64,000 nucleotides of DNA, taken from contig CALXWJ010000062.1 in assembly GCA_944392335.1 (NCBI GenBank), positions 34,744 to 98,743 of the forward strand. The letters are read 5' to 3'. This DNA is from an uncultured Clostridia bacterium. GTDB taxonomy: Bacteria; Bacillota; Clostridia; UBA1381. Below, piece by piece: positions 19,165 to 28,680 of the stretch. The translations under genes and the position numbers were made by a program. Position 1 is the stretch's first letter. Each line of letters begins with the position of its first letter. A model generated the notes under the pieces. It was not told the origin of the DNA. It ran no database searches and saw only the letters and a program-made list of their open reading frames with translations.

Positions 19165-21438
19165 ATGTATAAGTTTAACAACGAAAAAAAGGAAATAACA
19201 TTTGAAAAGTATAATACTCCCACTCCGTGGATGAATTACTTTTCAAACGGTACGTTTCATACAATGATGTCTCAGGCAGGAGGCGGTGTTGCCTTTTATA
19301 AGTCACCGCAGATATGGAGAATCAATCATTACAGATTTTTCCATTTGCCCACAGACCGAAGCGGATTTTATGCATTTATAAAGGATGGGAACGATTATTG
19401 GACGCCGACAAACGAGCCGTGCAAGTCAAAGCCGGAGCAGTGGTGTTCAACTCATGGTATGGGATATTCGCGTTTTGAAGCAAAAAAGAACGGTGTAGGG
19501 GTTGTTGCTACATACTTTGTTGGGCCGTATGAAAATGCTTTGATATGGAATATTAAATTGGTATCGGACACTGATAAGAAGATCACGATCTTCCCTTATG
19601 TGGAATTGGGTATGATGGAATTTATGAGAGAACTCCAGTGGCAGTGTTACAATAAGCATCAGCTGTCAGTATATAATTTGGGAGATATTCTTGTGTATAA
19701 ATACGGCGTAGAAATGCAGCCTAAGCCTGATGAAACACCTCTTGTATACTTTGCGGCAGATGTTCCCGTATCGGGATATGATTGTGACAGAGATGAATTT
19801 GTCGGTTCATACAGAAGCGAAGAAAATCCTAAAAATATTGAAGAAGGAAAATGTACAAATTCAACATTATACGGCGGAGATCCCTGTTTTGCCCTTCAGC
19901 TTGATATTGAATTAAAGGCGGGAGAAGAAAAGACTGTTAATGTATTTTTAGGAACGGCAATGACAGAGGAAGAAATAAAAAATTGCGCTGCACATTGCAG
20001 AGAGAAAGATTTTGTTGAAAAATCCTTTAATGCATTGCATGAACATTGGGAGAATCATTTAAACAAATTTAAGTGTGAAATCCCCGATAAAGATGCGGAA
20101 ACAATGATTAATATTTGGAATCCGTATCAGGCGGAAAGAAACTTCCAGTTCTCAAGAAATATTTCGTATTATGCAACAGGAACTTTCAGAGGTGTTGGCG
20201 TAAGAGATACAGCACAGGATATATTGTCAATGGTACCGTTTGATACAAGACGAGCAAAGGATAAGCTGAATCTGTTGCTGTCACAGCAATATCAGGATGG
20301 TCATACAAACCATTACTGTTTCCCTACAGAGGGTTGGGAACCGCTTGCAAGAACACACTCGGACAATCATTTGTGGCTTGTAATGACTGCATACAATATT
20401 GTTATTGAAGAAGGTACTCTTGATTATCTGGATGAAGAAGTTGAATACTATGACGGCGGTAAAGGCACTGTTTGGGAGCATATTAAAAAATCAATTGATT
20501 TTTGTATGGCAAATCTCGGAAGCCACGGTTTTCCGCTTATGCTTGCATCCGACTGGAACGATATGCTGTATAAGGTATGCCGTGAAGGAAAGGGAGAAAG
20601 TATATGGACTTCAATGCAGTTCGGTACAGTATTAAGACAGATTGCTGAACTTGCTGAACTTAAAGGCGAAGATAAACAGAAATATCTTGATATATACGAA
20701 CAGCAGAAGAAGCTTGTGAATGAAATTGCATGGGACGGAGAATGGTACAGAAGATGTATTACAGATAACGGTACATTTATAGGATCAAAAGCTGAGCCGC
20801 AGGCAAAAATCTGGCTTAACACTCAAAGCTGGGCGGTAATTTCAGGTATGGGTGATAAAGGTGAAACAGCGATGGACAGCGTTAAAAAATATCTTGACAC
20901 CGAATTGGGTATTAAGAAAATACATCCTTCAATGAAAGACTATCCGTCAAAAGAAGATCCTCTTACATATTACAACACAGGCTGTGGTGAAAACGGCTCG
21001 GTATTCTGTCATGCAAATACATGGGCGATTATTGCGGAATGTATCCTGAAAAGACCTGAGTATGCATATAAATATTATCATCAGTTATTGCCAATGGTTG
21101 CACAGGCAAAGGCGGGAGAATGGAGATATAAAGCAGAGCCTTATGTATATTCATCAAATATATTCGGACCTGAAAGCGATAAGTTCGGACTTGCAAATGT
21201 TTCATGGCTGTCAGGTACTGCTGCATGGATGTATGTTGCGGCAACTCAATATATATTGGGTGTAAGAGCACAGTGGGACGGATTGCTGATTGATCCATGT
21301 ATGCCAAAAGAATGGGATAATGTAAAAATAACAAGAGAATTCAGAGGCTGTGTATATCATATTACCATTAAAAACGGCGGAAAGAAAACATTTATTCCTC
21401 ATGTTGAAGGAAGAAAAGAATATACAGTTGAAGTATGA
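19165..21438 (+). CDS. Glycoside phosphorylase of family GH94
   Basis: GH94 enzymes reversibly cleave beta-glucosides with phosphate to give a sugar 1-phosphate. The 757 residues show an N-terminal beta-sandwich domain, then an (alpha/alpha)6 barrel with the conserved GVGVRDTAQD at 343-352 carrying the active-site Asp residues, and ASDWNDML and HANTWAI later in the barrel. Cellobiose and chitobiose phosphorylases are slightly longer (about 800 residues), so the substrate cannot be assigned. There is no signal peptide, so it acts on imported sugars. The start follows GAAAGGATG. Confidence 0.87.
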   Translation: MYKFNNEKKEITFEKYNTPTPWMNYFSNGTFHTMMSQAGGGVAFYKSPQIWRINHYRFFHLPTDRSGFYAFIKDGNDYWTPTNEPCKSKPEQWCSTHGMGYSRFEAKKNGVGVVATYFVGPYENALIWNIKLVSDTDKKITIFPYVELGMMEFMRELQWQCYNKHQLSVYNLGDILVYKYGVEMQPKPDETPLVYFAADVPVSGYDCDRDEFVGSYRSEENPKNIEEGKCTNSTLYGGDPCFALQLDIELKAGEEKTVNVFLGTAMTEEEIKNCAAHCREKDFVEKSFNALHEHWENHLNKFKCEIPDKDAETMINIWNPYQAERNFQFSRNISYYATGTFRGVGVRDTAQDILSMVPFDTRRAKDKLNLLLSQQYQDGHTNHYCFPTEGWEPLARTHSDNHLWLVMTAYNIVIEEGTLDYLDEEVEYYDGGKGTVWEHIKKSIDFCMANLGSHGFPLMLASDWNDMLYKVCREGKGESIWTSMQFGTVLRQIAELAELKGEDKQKYLDIYEQQKKLVNEIAWDGEWYRRCITDNGTFIGSKAEPQAKIWLNTQSWAVISGMGDKGETAMDSVKKYLDTELGIKKIHPSMKDYPSKEDPLTYYNTGCGENGSVFCHANTWAIIAECILKRPEYAYKYYHQLLPMVAQAKAGEWRYKAEPYVYSSNIFGPESDKFGLANVSWLSGTAAWMYVAATQYILGVRAQWDGLLIDPCMPKEWDNVKITREFRGCVYHITIKNGGKKTFIPHVEGRKEYTVEV

Positions 21439-21470
21439 TGTGATTATAAAAGAATAATCAGATAAAAATT

Positions 21471-21527
21471 AATCCCCTTAAACATTTTGAAAAATGATTA
21501 ATTTCGGAATGTAAGAGGGGATTTTTT
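21471..21527 (+). terminator. Terminator after the GH94 gene
   Basis: AATCCCCTTA (21471-21480) pairs with TAAGAGGGGATT (21512-21523, one bulge), followed by TTTT. Confidence 0.7.
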
Positions 21528-21543
21528 ATGAATAAAATTATTA

Positions 21544-21783
21544 TTCAATATATTTCTGTTTAAGGTTACAAATATGTAACAAAATCGTAAAAACATAATT
21601 CTTGACTTATTGTTCGTCTTATTATATTATATAATGAGGGAAATTTACAAAGTAATATAATATACTGCTTTGTATATTACTATGTTATGTATTTTCCGAC
21701 AAAGTTCTTGATTGTGCCGTAAACAGAGATGTCTTTTTAAGATAATACTGCGGAATCGGCGGATAAGAAAGGAATATTTTAAT
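21544..21783 (+). promoter_or_regulatory. ruvA upstream region with inverted repeats
   Basis: A TTGACT (21602-21607) pairs with TATTAT (21625-21630) at 17 bp as a plausible promoter. GTTAC-N6-GTAAC lies at 21565-21580. AGTAATATA (21651-21659) is the exact inverse of TATATTACT (21673-21681) across 13 nt, downstream of the promoter. They could be an operator and a leader hairpin. No LexA box of the GAAC-N4-GTTC type was found. Confidence 0.35.
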
Positions 21784-22380
21784 ATGTATTATTATATCAG
21801 AGGAAAGTATGTCTTAAAAGGTGAAACCTACGTTGTAATTGATGTAGGCGGAATAGGATATAAGATATACACCTCAACGGCGAATATAGAAAAAATGCCG
21901 TCATACGGTAGTGAAATTACAATGTATACACATTTATATGTACGAGAAGATGCACAGGATTTATACGGATTTATAACAAATGAAGAGTTGACATTGTTTT
22001 TACAGCTTATGTCGATATCCGGAATAGGCCCCAAAGCCGCACTCTCTGTTTTATCGGTTACAACGCCGGAACAGTTTGCAATGGCGGTTATTTCAAATGA
22101 CGTAAAGATGCTGACAAGAGCGCAGGGAATAGGCCCTAAAGCGGCACAAAGGATCATATTGGAATTGAAGGACAAAATAAAATCGACTGATGCAATGCCT
22201 GAGAATATAAAAACGGCAGTGATTGAAGAACAAAACAATCAGTCGGAAGCAATAACGGCGCTTATAGTTTTGGGGTATACGGCAAATGAGGCAAAACGTG
22301 CCGTTTCCGGGATCGATCCATCGTTAAATGTTGAGGCAATAATAAAAGAAGCCTTGAAAATACTTATGAAGCAGGTGTAA
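21784..22380 (+). CDS. ruvA: Holliday junction branch migration protein RuvA
   Basis: RuvA binds Holliday junctions as a tetramer and loads RuvB. The 198 residues have the N-terminal OB fold (MYYYIRGKYV), two helix-hairpin-helix motifs (SISGIGPKAALSVLS and RAQGIGPKAAQRIILELKDK) and a C-terminal three-helix RuvB-contact domain (EAITALIVLGYTANEAKRAV). The start at 21784 follows AAAGGAA; the longer frame from 21712 adds a non-family N-terminus. ruvC is not next to it. ruvB begins 3 bp after the stop. Confidence 0.96.
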   Translation: MYYYIRGKYVLKGETYVVIDVGGIGYKIYTSTANIEKMPSYGSEITMYTHLYVREDAQDLYGFITNEELTLFLQLMSISGIGPKAALSVLSVTTPEQFAMAVISNDVKMLTRAQGIGPKAAQRIILELKDKIKSTDAMPENIKTAVIEEQNNQSEAITALIVLGYTANEAKRAVSGIDPSLNVEAIIKEALKILMKQV

Positions 22381-22383
22381 ACA

Positions 22384-23400
22384 TTGATTTTTGATGATGA
22401 TGAAAGAATTGTAACAGGCGATCTTATAGAAGAAGACACAGAAATCGAAAGTGGTCTGAGACCGCGCCAATTCAGTAATTATATAGGCCAGGATAAGGTA
22501 AAGGAGAATCTTCAAATTTACATAAAAGCCGCACTTGACAGAAAAGAAGCGCTTGATCATGTGCTTTTATACGGTCCTCCGGGATTGGGCAAAACCACTC
22601 TTGCGGGAGTAATTGCCAATGAAATGGGTGTGAATTTAAGGATAACAAGCGGGCCGGCAATTGAAAAAGCCGGAGATCTTGCCGCAATTCTTACAAACCT
22701 GTCACAGCATGATATTTTATTCATAGATGAGATTCACAGAATGAGCAGGGCGGTGGAAGAGATTCTTTATCCGGCAATGGAAGATTTTGCTTTGGATATT
22801 ATTATAGGTAAAGGGCCGTCCGCAAAATCGATTCGTCTTGATTTGCCGAAATTCACCCTGATCGGAGCTACAACAAGGGCGGGTAATTTATCTGCGCCGT
22901 TACGTGACCGATTTGGTGTAATTTCACGGCTGGAGCTTTATTCGCCCGACGATTTGATAAAGATCATAACACGTTCCGCGTCTATATTAAATGTAGAAAT
23001 TGATGAAGAAGGTGCAAGGGAAATTGCGATGCGGTCACGAGGGACGCCGCGTATCGCAAACAGGTTTTTAAAACGTGTACGTGATTTTGCGGAAGTAAAA
23101 TATAACGGAAAAATCACAAAAGAAATTGCGGATCTTGCACTGTCATTGATGGAGGTTGACAATAAAGGCCTTGATATGACCGACAGTAAAATGATTATGA
23201 CAATGATAAAGTCATTTGGTGGAGGACCGGTAGGTCTTGATACGATAGCTGCTTCGATAGGTGAAGATACCAATACGATAGAAGATGTATATGAGCCTTA
23301 TCTGATGCAGCTTGGGTTTATTTCAAGAACCCCGAGAGGCAGGATAGTTATGCCGCCGGCATATGAACATTTTAATATTCCAATACCTTATAAAGAATAA
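22384..23400 (+). CDS. ruvB: Holliday junction helicase RuvB
   Basis: RuvB is the AAA+ motor of branch migration. The 338 residues show Walker [11 protein letters not shown], Walker B FIDEIHRM, sensor 1 IGATTRAG, the arginine-containing sensor 2 [10 protein letters not shown] and a winged-helix C-terminus with GGGPVGLDT. No in-frame ATG occurs near the family start, so the codon is TTG at 22384, which follows GCAGGTG at the end of ruvA and suggests coupled translation. Confidence 0.96.
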   Translation: MIFDDDERIVTGDLIEEDTEIESGLRPRQFSNYIGQDKVKENLQIYIKAALDRKEALDHVLLYGPPGLGKTTLAGVIANEMGVNLRITSGPAIEKAGDLAAILTNLSQHDILFIDEIHRMSRAVEEILYPAMEDFALDIIIGKGPSAKSIRLDLPKFTLIGATTRAGNLSAPLRDRFGVISRLELYSPDDLIKIITRSASILNVEIDEEGAREIAMRSRGTPRIANRFLKRVRDFAEVKYNGKITKEIADLALSLMEVDNKGLDMTDSKMIMTMIKSFGGGPVGLDTIAASIGEDTNTIEDVYEPYLMQLGFISRTPRGRIVMPPAYEHFNIPIPYKE

Positions 23401-23472
23401 TTTAAGGTTAATTGCCGGATCAATATGAGGCAGTTACTTAAAATATATATTTACGAAAGGAAGTATATGTGA

Positions 23473-24897
23473 ATGAAAGCTAAGTTATTGCTGTTAATAA
23501 CGGTAGTTTTATGTTTTTTTAAAATATCTTCAGCATCCGCCCTTACTTTGCAATATAACGGAGGACAATATGAATACACCGGATCGGTATATTCTTTAAT
23601 GGTCAATGACCAGTATGTACAGACATCTCTGCCGCCGATAATTTTTAATGATTATGCGTTGGTCCCTATAAGAGATGTATTTGAAGCAATGGGGGCAACG
23701 GTGAAGTATATCGATGCATCTCAGCAGATTTTTATTGAATATAATGATACCTACCTGCGTTTAAAAATTGGAAGCAGTGATGCATATATAGATGCAAACC
23801 ATGTAACCATACCGGGTAATGTTACTCCTATGCTGATAGCAGAAGCGGGCAGAGATGCAAAGACCATGGTGCCTGTGAGATTTGTATCTGAAAGCCTGGG
23901 GTTATACGTAGAGTTTGACGGAGGGAACGGAATAATTAAAATAGTAGATTCAAATGCCGGGAAGCAGCCTGTTTTATATAATGTTAAATGCTCTATGTTT
24001 GACAGTGTAACAGCCACAATGGAATTGTATCTGGATGCACCGGTGCAATCCATAACAACACCGGTTTATACCGAAGCAGGTGTACTGTATTTCGACATAC
24101 CGAATGCAACACATTCACTTGCAAATACTACTCCCATAAATACAGGGGCAATAAAACAGCTTCGTGTGGGAATACATGATGGTTTTACACGAGTTGCGCT
24201 TGATCTTGAAAATTGTAAAAGCTACAATGTAGCATTGTCGGAAAATAAGAAAATAATATTGATAGCAATTGTAAAATTTGAAGAAACGGAGAACGTTACG
24301 CCTCCAAATTCCGGGAACGGGAAGGTGGTTGTCATAGACGCTGGCCACGGAGGCAGTGATCCCGGAACAAGCGGAAGCGTCGGTGGAAAAACTTATCAGG
24401 AAAAAGATATTAATCTTTCGGTTGCAAAAAAGGTACGTGATATTTTATCAGCAAACGGAGTCACGGTGTTAATGACAAGAGATGGGGATACATATCCGTC
24501 ATTGACAGATCGTTCGGATCTTGCAAATGCAAATAATGCAGTGATATTTGCAAGCATACATTCAAATTCCGCGTCCGCTGCATCAGCATCCGGATTTGAA
24601 GTGTATTATAGTGTTCAGAATAATGAATCGGTAACAGGATTAAGCAGTTCGGAGCTTGCATCATCGGTAGTAAACAGTATAAGTAAAAATGTTTCAATAA
24701 GAAACAGAGGTGTCAAAACGGAAAATCATGTTGTGACAAGAACAAGCAATATGCCGGCGATACTTATAGAAATAGGATTTATGTCAAACCCTGATGAACT
24801 TTCATTGATGATAAGTGATGATGTTCAGAACAGCTTTGCAAAAGGAGTTGCAGACGGAATACTTGCAGTAATAAATAAAGCGAATCCTCCGCAATAA
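23473..24897 (+). CDS. Exported N-acetylmuramoyl-L-alanine amidase with stalk and AMIN domains
   Basis: This zinc amidase cuts the bond between MurNAc and the stem peptide of peptidoglycan. The 474 residues comprise a signal peptide (1-24, ending ASA), a copper-amine-oxidase-like domain (about 45-155), an AMIN domain (about 165-265) and an Amidase_3 catalytic domain (about 285-470). Zinc ligands appear as DAGHGG, YQEKD and SIHSN, with the catalytic Glu in IEIGFMSN. The AMIN and stalk domains should target it to the wall. It lies between ruvB and queA, probably in one operon. The start follows GAAAGGAAG. Confidence 0.92.
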   Translation: MKAKLLLLITVVLCFFKISSASALTLQYNGGQYEYTGSVYSLMVNDQYVQTSLPPIIFNDYALVPIRDVFEAMGATVKYIDASQQIFIEYNDTYLRLKIGSSDAYIDANHVTIPGNVTPMLIAEAGRDAKTMVPVRFVSESLGLYVEFDGGNGIIKIVDSNAGKQPVLYNVKCSMFDSVTATMELYLDAPVQSITTPVYTEAGVLYFDIPNATHSLANTTPINTGAIKQLRVGIHDGFTRVALDLENCKSYNVALSENKKIILIAIVKFEETENVTPPNSGNGKVVVIDAGHGGSDPGTSGSVGGKTYQEKDINLSVAKKVRDILSANGVTVLMTRDGDTYPSLTDRSDLANANNAVIFASIHSNSASAASASGFEVYYSVQNNESVTGLSSSELASSVVNSISKNVSIRNRGVKTENHVVTRTSNMPAILIEIGFMSNPDELSLMISDDVQNSFAKGVADGILAVINKANPPQ

Positions 24898-25056
24898 TAT
24901 AACGTGAAAATACCTGTGCATTTCATATGTTTACAGAACTATGAAGTATACATATGCCGACGTCATTCAAACAGGCAATTTGCTTGCATTTTTCATGTTA
25001 TAATTTGTACTGCTGTATATCGGCAAAACAGAGATTATTTAGGGAAAGAGACCAAA

Positions 25057-26082
25057 ATGGAAAGAAAAGATTTTTACTATGATTTACCGCAGGAACTTAT
25101 TGCACAGGAACCTCTTGAAGACAGAAGTGCCTCAAGGTTAATGTGCCTTGATAAAAAAACGGGTGAATTTTCACATAAGCATTTTTATGATATTATTGAT
25201 TTGTTAAATCCGGGGGATTGCCTTATTTTAAATGATACAAAGGTAATACCCGCAAGGCTTTACGGATACAAAGAGGATACAGGCGGTGCAATTGAATTTT
25301 TGCTTCTCCATAAGCATTCGCTTGATGTGTGGGAGGTAATATTAAAACCGGGAAGAAGGGCAAAGCCCGGAACGGTTTTTGTATTCGGAGACGGGAAACT
25401 GAAAGCAGAGATTCTTGAAGTTATAAATGACGGAAACCGACTTGTAAGATTTATATATGACGGTGTGTTTGAAAATATACTTGATGAATTGGGTGAAATG
25501 CCCCTTCCGCATTATATTACAAAAAAATTGGAGGATAAGGACAGGTATCAGACAGTTTATGCAAAAAATTCAGGATCTGCCGCTGCGCCTACGGCGGGGC
25601 TGCATTTTACAAATGGACTGCTTGCAAAAATAAAAGCAAAGGGAATAAACATAGGATATGTTACTTTGCACGTAGGACTGGGAACGTTCAGACCGGTAAA
25701 AGCAGACAATATCGAGGAACATAAGATGCATTCTGAATTTTATATTTTGCCTCAGGAAACGGCCGATTTGGTAAATAAAACAAAGGCGTCGGGAAAAAGG
25801 GTAATATCGGTGGGAACAACCGCAACAAGAACACTCGAAACCGCAGGTGTAAACGGTATGCCCATTAAGGCAGGTACGGGATGGACGGATATTTTCATAT
25901 ATCCCGGAAAGGAATTTCATGTTATAGACGCACTTATCACCAATTTTCATCTTCCCGAATCAACTCTGATAATGCTTGTAAGCGCTTTGGCGGGAAAGGA
26001 TAATGTTTTGAGAGCTTATAATGAAGCTGTTAAGGAAAGATACAGATTTTTCAGCTTTGGCGACGCCATGTTTATTAGTTAA
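25057..26082 (+). CDS. queA: S-adenosylmethionine:tRNA ribosyltransferase-isomerase
   Basis: QueA transfers and isomerises the ribosyl part of SAM onto preQ1-modified tRNA, making epoxyqueuosine. The 341 residues match the family length and motifs: [18 protein letters not shown] at the start, [25 protein letters not shown] and [12 protein letters not shown]. The start is fixed at 25057 by family alignment and AGGGAAAGAG upstream; a longer frame from 24904 is unlikely. No other queuosine gene is in the window. Confidence 0.96.
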   Translation: MERKDFYYDLPQELIAQEPLEDRSASRLMCLDKKTGEFSHKHFYDIIDLLNPGDCLILNDTKVIPARLYGYKEDTGGAIEFLLLHKHSLDVWEVILKPGRRAKPGTVFVFGDGKLKAEILEVINDGNRLVRFIYDGVFENILDELGEMPLPHYITKKLEDKDRYQTVYAKNSGSAAAPTAGLHFTNGLLAKIKAKGINIGYVTLHVGLGTFRPVKADNIEEHKMHSEFYILPQETADLVNKTKASGKRVISVGTTATRTLETAGVNGMPIKAGTGWTDIFIYPGKEFHVIDALITNFHLPESTLIMLVSALAGKDNVLRAYNEAVKERYRFFSFGDAMFIS

Positions 26083-26227
26083 AAACAGATAGCTTATTGC
26101 TTTAATATCCTGATACTGAATATCTTTTGCGTTATACAATTTTGCCGGTATGTTTGATGATTGTATGGTCATATTATTATTGTGTATTTGTATTATCACT
26201 GAGGATGTCGGAAGAGGTGAGGGGAAA

Positions 26228-27136
26228 ATGTCAAAGGGCAGAAAAACAGTAACGGGGATATTTTTATTTCTGGTCATAGCTTCATGCATTGCATGGCTGA
26301 GCGTGCGGGACCGTCCGCAAAACAAGGAATATTTAAACAAGGATTTATCGGAGAATAATAACGAGAGCGGACTGAATAATATTATAGATCCCAACGGAAC
26401 GAATGTGCAAACCAGGTTTAAAACTCCTGACGGATATACACGTTTTGAGGAAGATGACACAAGCTTTGCGGAATTTGTAAGGAACTATCCTCTTTATCCT
26501 GATAAAAGCCTGGTCTATCTATACAATAAGGAGCCAAAAGCCCGTCAGGATGTACATGCGGCAGTATTCAAAATGGATCTGTCCGACCGTGATTTACAGC
26601 AGTGCGCGGATTCCGTTATGAGAATGTATGCGGAATATTATTGGAACACTCATCAATATGACAAAATAGGATTTCATTTTGTCAGCGGTTTTTTCTGTTC
26701 GTATGATAAATGGCGTGAAGGCTGCCGTGTAAGCGTGAACGGAAATGACGTCCAATGGGTAAAAAGTGAGGATATAGATACGAGCCGGGAAGGTTTTGAA
26801 CAATATCTTGAAACAGTATTTACTTATGCGGGTACTTTATCGATGGAGGATGAGAGTGCCCCGGCAGACATTTCAGACATTAAGATAGGAGATGTGTTTC
26901 TTTGGGGAGGAAGCCCCGGTCATGTTGTCATGGTGGCTGATGTATGTATTAATGAACAAAATAACGATAAAGCATTCTTGCTTGCCCAAGGGTATATGCC
27001 TGCCCAGCAGTTTCACATACTGAAAAATCCCGCGCATGAAGATGATCCGTGGTACTATCTTTCGGAATTCTCATGGCCTTTTAAAACACCGGAGTATACA
27101 TTCAAAGAGGGCACCCTCAAACGGCCGATGTATTAA
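26228..27136 (+). CDS. DUF4846 protein, membrane-anchored or exported
   Basis: The 302 residues have an N-terminal hydrophobic segment (about 8-24, GIFLFLVIASCIAWL) suggesting export or anchoring, a low-complexity Asn-rich linker, and a DUF4846 domain. Family hallmarks are RFKTPDGYTR, SFAEFVRNYPLYP, DLQQCADSVMRMYAEYYW and a C-terminal GDVFLWGGSPGHVVMVAD with Gly and His residues. Biochemical function is not known to me. The start at 26228 follows GAGGTGAGGGG. It ends the ruvA-queA run before a terminator. Confidence 0.82.
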   Translation: MSKGRKTVTGIFLFLVIASCIAWLSVRDRPQNKEYLNKDLSENNNESGLNNIIDPNGTNVQTRFKTPDGYTRFEEDDTSFAEFVRNYPLYPDKSLVYLYNKEPKARQDVHAAVFKMDLSDRDLQQCADSVMRMYAEYYWNTHQYDKIGFHFVSGFFCSYDKWREGCRVSVNGNDVQWVKSEDIDTSREGFEQYLETVFTYAGTLSMEDESAPADISDIKIGDVFLWGGSPGHVVMVADVCINEQNNDKAFLLAQGYMPAQQFHILKNPAHEDDPWYYLSEFSWPFKTPEYTFKEGTLKRPMY

Positions 27137-27170
27137 AAAGAGGTAATGATAATAAATAATTGAATTGTAA

Positions 27171-27207
27171 AAATAACTCGATTCTTTTCGGAATATGAGT
27201 TATTTTT
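27171..27207 (+). terminator. Terminator after the DUF4846 gene
   Basis: AAATAACTC (27171-27179) pairs with GAGTTATTT (27197-27205), with further pairing inside, followed by TTC. Confidence 0.6.
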
Positions 27208-27298
27208 CTACATATGAGCTGTTTTAAGTGCATTTTAAAGAATAACTGAGAGATAAAAGCAACGAAAAAATATTTATCAATATATTGCAGCCGCCGCA

Positions 27299-27327
27299 TT
27301 GACAATTAATAATGGTTGTTGTATAAT
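27299..27327 (+). promoter_or_regulatory. Promoter of the CCA-transferase-like gene
   Basis: TTGACA (27299-27304) and TATAAT (27322-27327) are separated by 17 bp, a consensus sigma-A promoter 34 bp before the ATG. Confidence 0.8.
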
Positions 27328-27360
27328 AATAATTAAAATCTGGTTTTCGGAGGTGCTTTA

Positions 27361-28680
27361 ATGTTTGAACAATTGAGCCATACCGCGCTGCAGGTTATAA
27401 GCCGGATCAAAAGCCGCGGATATTCGGCATTTATCGCTGGAGCAACCGTTCGTGAACTGGTAATGAATGAAACACCTTCTTCGTATATTATAATAACAGA
27501 CGCGGAGCCTGCAAGGATAAAAGTATTGTTTAAAAGGACTCTTGAGAACCGCGACAGAAAAAAAGTAATAACGGTGATCGAAAACAAGACGGCTTTTGAT
27601 ATTTATTGCCGTGACAATAAAACAGAGGCTTGTGAATATGCCGAAGAGGCATTAAAGAGGTTATTGACCAATTTTGATTTTACAATGAATGCCATGCTTT
27701 ATAATAATGAGGATGGGCTTATTGATTATTTCGGCGCAATGTCGGATATAAAAAACAAAACTATAAAGATGATGGAATCATCAAAGCTTTTTGCAGCGCA
27801 AAAGCCCGTAAGAATGTTAAGAGCGGTAAGATATTGCGCGCAGCTTGGTTTTAAGCTTGATGAAAAAACAACGAGCGACATTAAAAGATATGCCGTTTTT
27901 ATAAAAAGAACACCGAGCGAGAAAATAAGGGAGGAGCTTGATAAAATTCTTATGTCGGATAATCCGGGAGTTTTTATCGACTTAAATAAACTCGGTCTGT
28001 TAAAGCATATTATGCCTGAATTGGATGTCTGCTTTGATGTCCCGCAAAAAAACAAATATCATATTTATAATGTGGGAGAACATATAGTCCATGCCGTTAT
28101 AAACACACCCAATGATCCGGCATTGAGGTGGGCCGCGCTCATGCATGATATAGGAAAACCCCTTTGTAAAAGTGAGGATTCTAACGGCATAATACATTTT
28201 TACGGACATCACAGAGAAAGCGTTCGGCTTGCTTCAGATATATTGAGACAATTCAAAACCGAACCGGAGCTGACAAAAGAGATACTTGTTTTGGTAGAAA
28301 ATCATGACGTCAGAATAGAAGCAACACCGCAGGGGGTAAAGAAAATGATGATGAGAACGGGAGCCGAAACCTTTGCAAAGCTGCTTTTATTGCAGGAGGC
28401 GGACAATAAGGCAAAAAACATGAAGTATTTCACCGATAAAATGAACAAAATCAATGACGTCAGGAAAATATATCAAAAAGTTGTAGCGGAACGTCATCCA
28501 TACCGTATTTCCGATCTGGCGGTAAACGGACGTGATTTGAATAAGCTGGGATTCAGACCGGGACATGAAATATGGGATACACTCCAGATGCTTTTAAATG
28601 AGGTGTTAATAGATCCCGGACTGAATACAAGAGAATATTTAATTACAAGAGCCAAGCAATACAAACGAAAAAGGGTTTAG
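27361..28680 (+). CDS. CCA-adding-enzyme homologue with HD domain; catalytic Asp pair missing
   Basis: The 439 residues keep the class II tRNA nucleotidyltransferase layout: head domain (about 1-140), neck and body (about 150-235) and an HD domain near 230-350 with ALMHDIGKP and HFYGHHRES. However, the usual GGxxRDxLLG-PxDWDIAT block reads AGATVRELVMNETPSSYIIIT at 26-46. The two metal-binding Asp residues of DxD are therefore Ser41 and Ile43, the RD Asp is Glu32, and the RRDFT motif reads NFDFT. It probably cannot add nucleotides by the normal mechanism; the HD site looks intact. It overlaps the convergent flippase gene by 3 bp. Confidence 0.8.
   Translation: MFEQLSHTALQVISRIKSRGYSAFIAGATVRELVMNETPSSYIIITDAEPARIKVLFKRTLENRDRKKVITVIENKTAFDIYCRDNKTEACEYAEEALKRLLTNFDFTMNAMLYNNEDGLIDYFGAMSDIKNKTIKMMESSKLFAAQKPVRMLRAVRYCAQLGFKLDEKTTSDIKRYAVFIKRTPSEKIREELDKILMSDNPGVFIDLNKLGLLKHIMPELDVCFDVPQKNKYHIYNVGEHIVHAVINTPNDPALRWAALMHDIGKPLCKSEDSNGIIHFYGHHRESVRLASDILRQFKTEPELTKEILVLVENHDVRIEATPQGVKKMMMRTGAETFAKLLLLQEADNKAKNMKYFTDKMNKINDVRKIYQKVVAERHPYRISDLAVNGRDLNKLGFRPGHEIWDTLQMLLNEVLIDPGLNTREYLITRAKQYKRKRV

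Noticed and set aside
24904..25056. Longer N-terminus for queA from 24904
   Set aside because: The family start [11 protein letters not shown] at 25057 has a good ribosome site; the extra 51 residues have no match to QueA and no such site.
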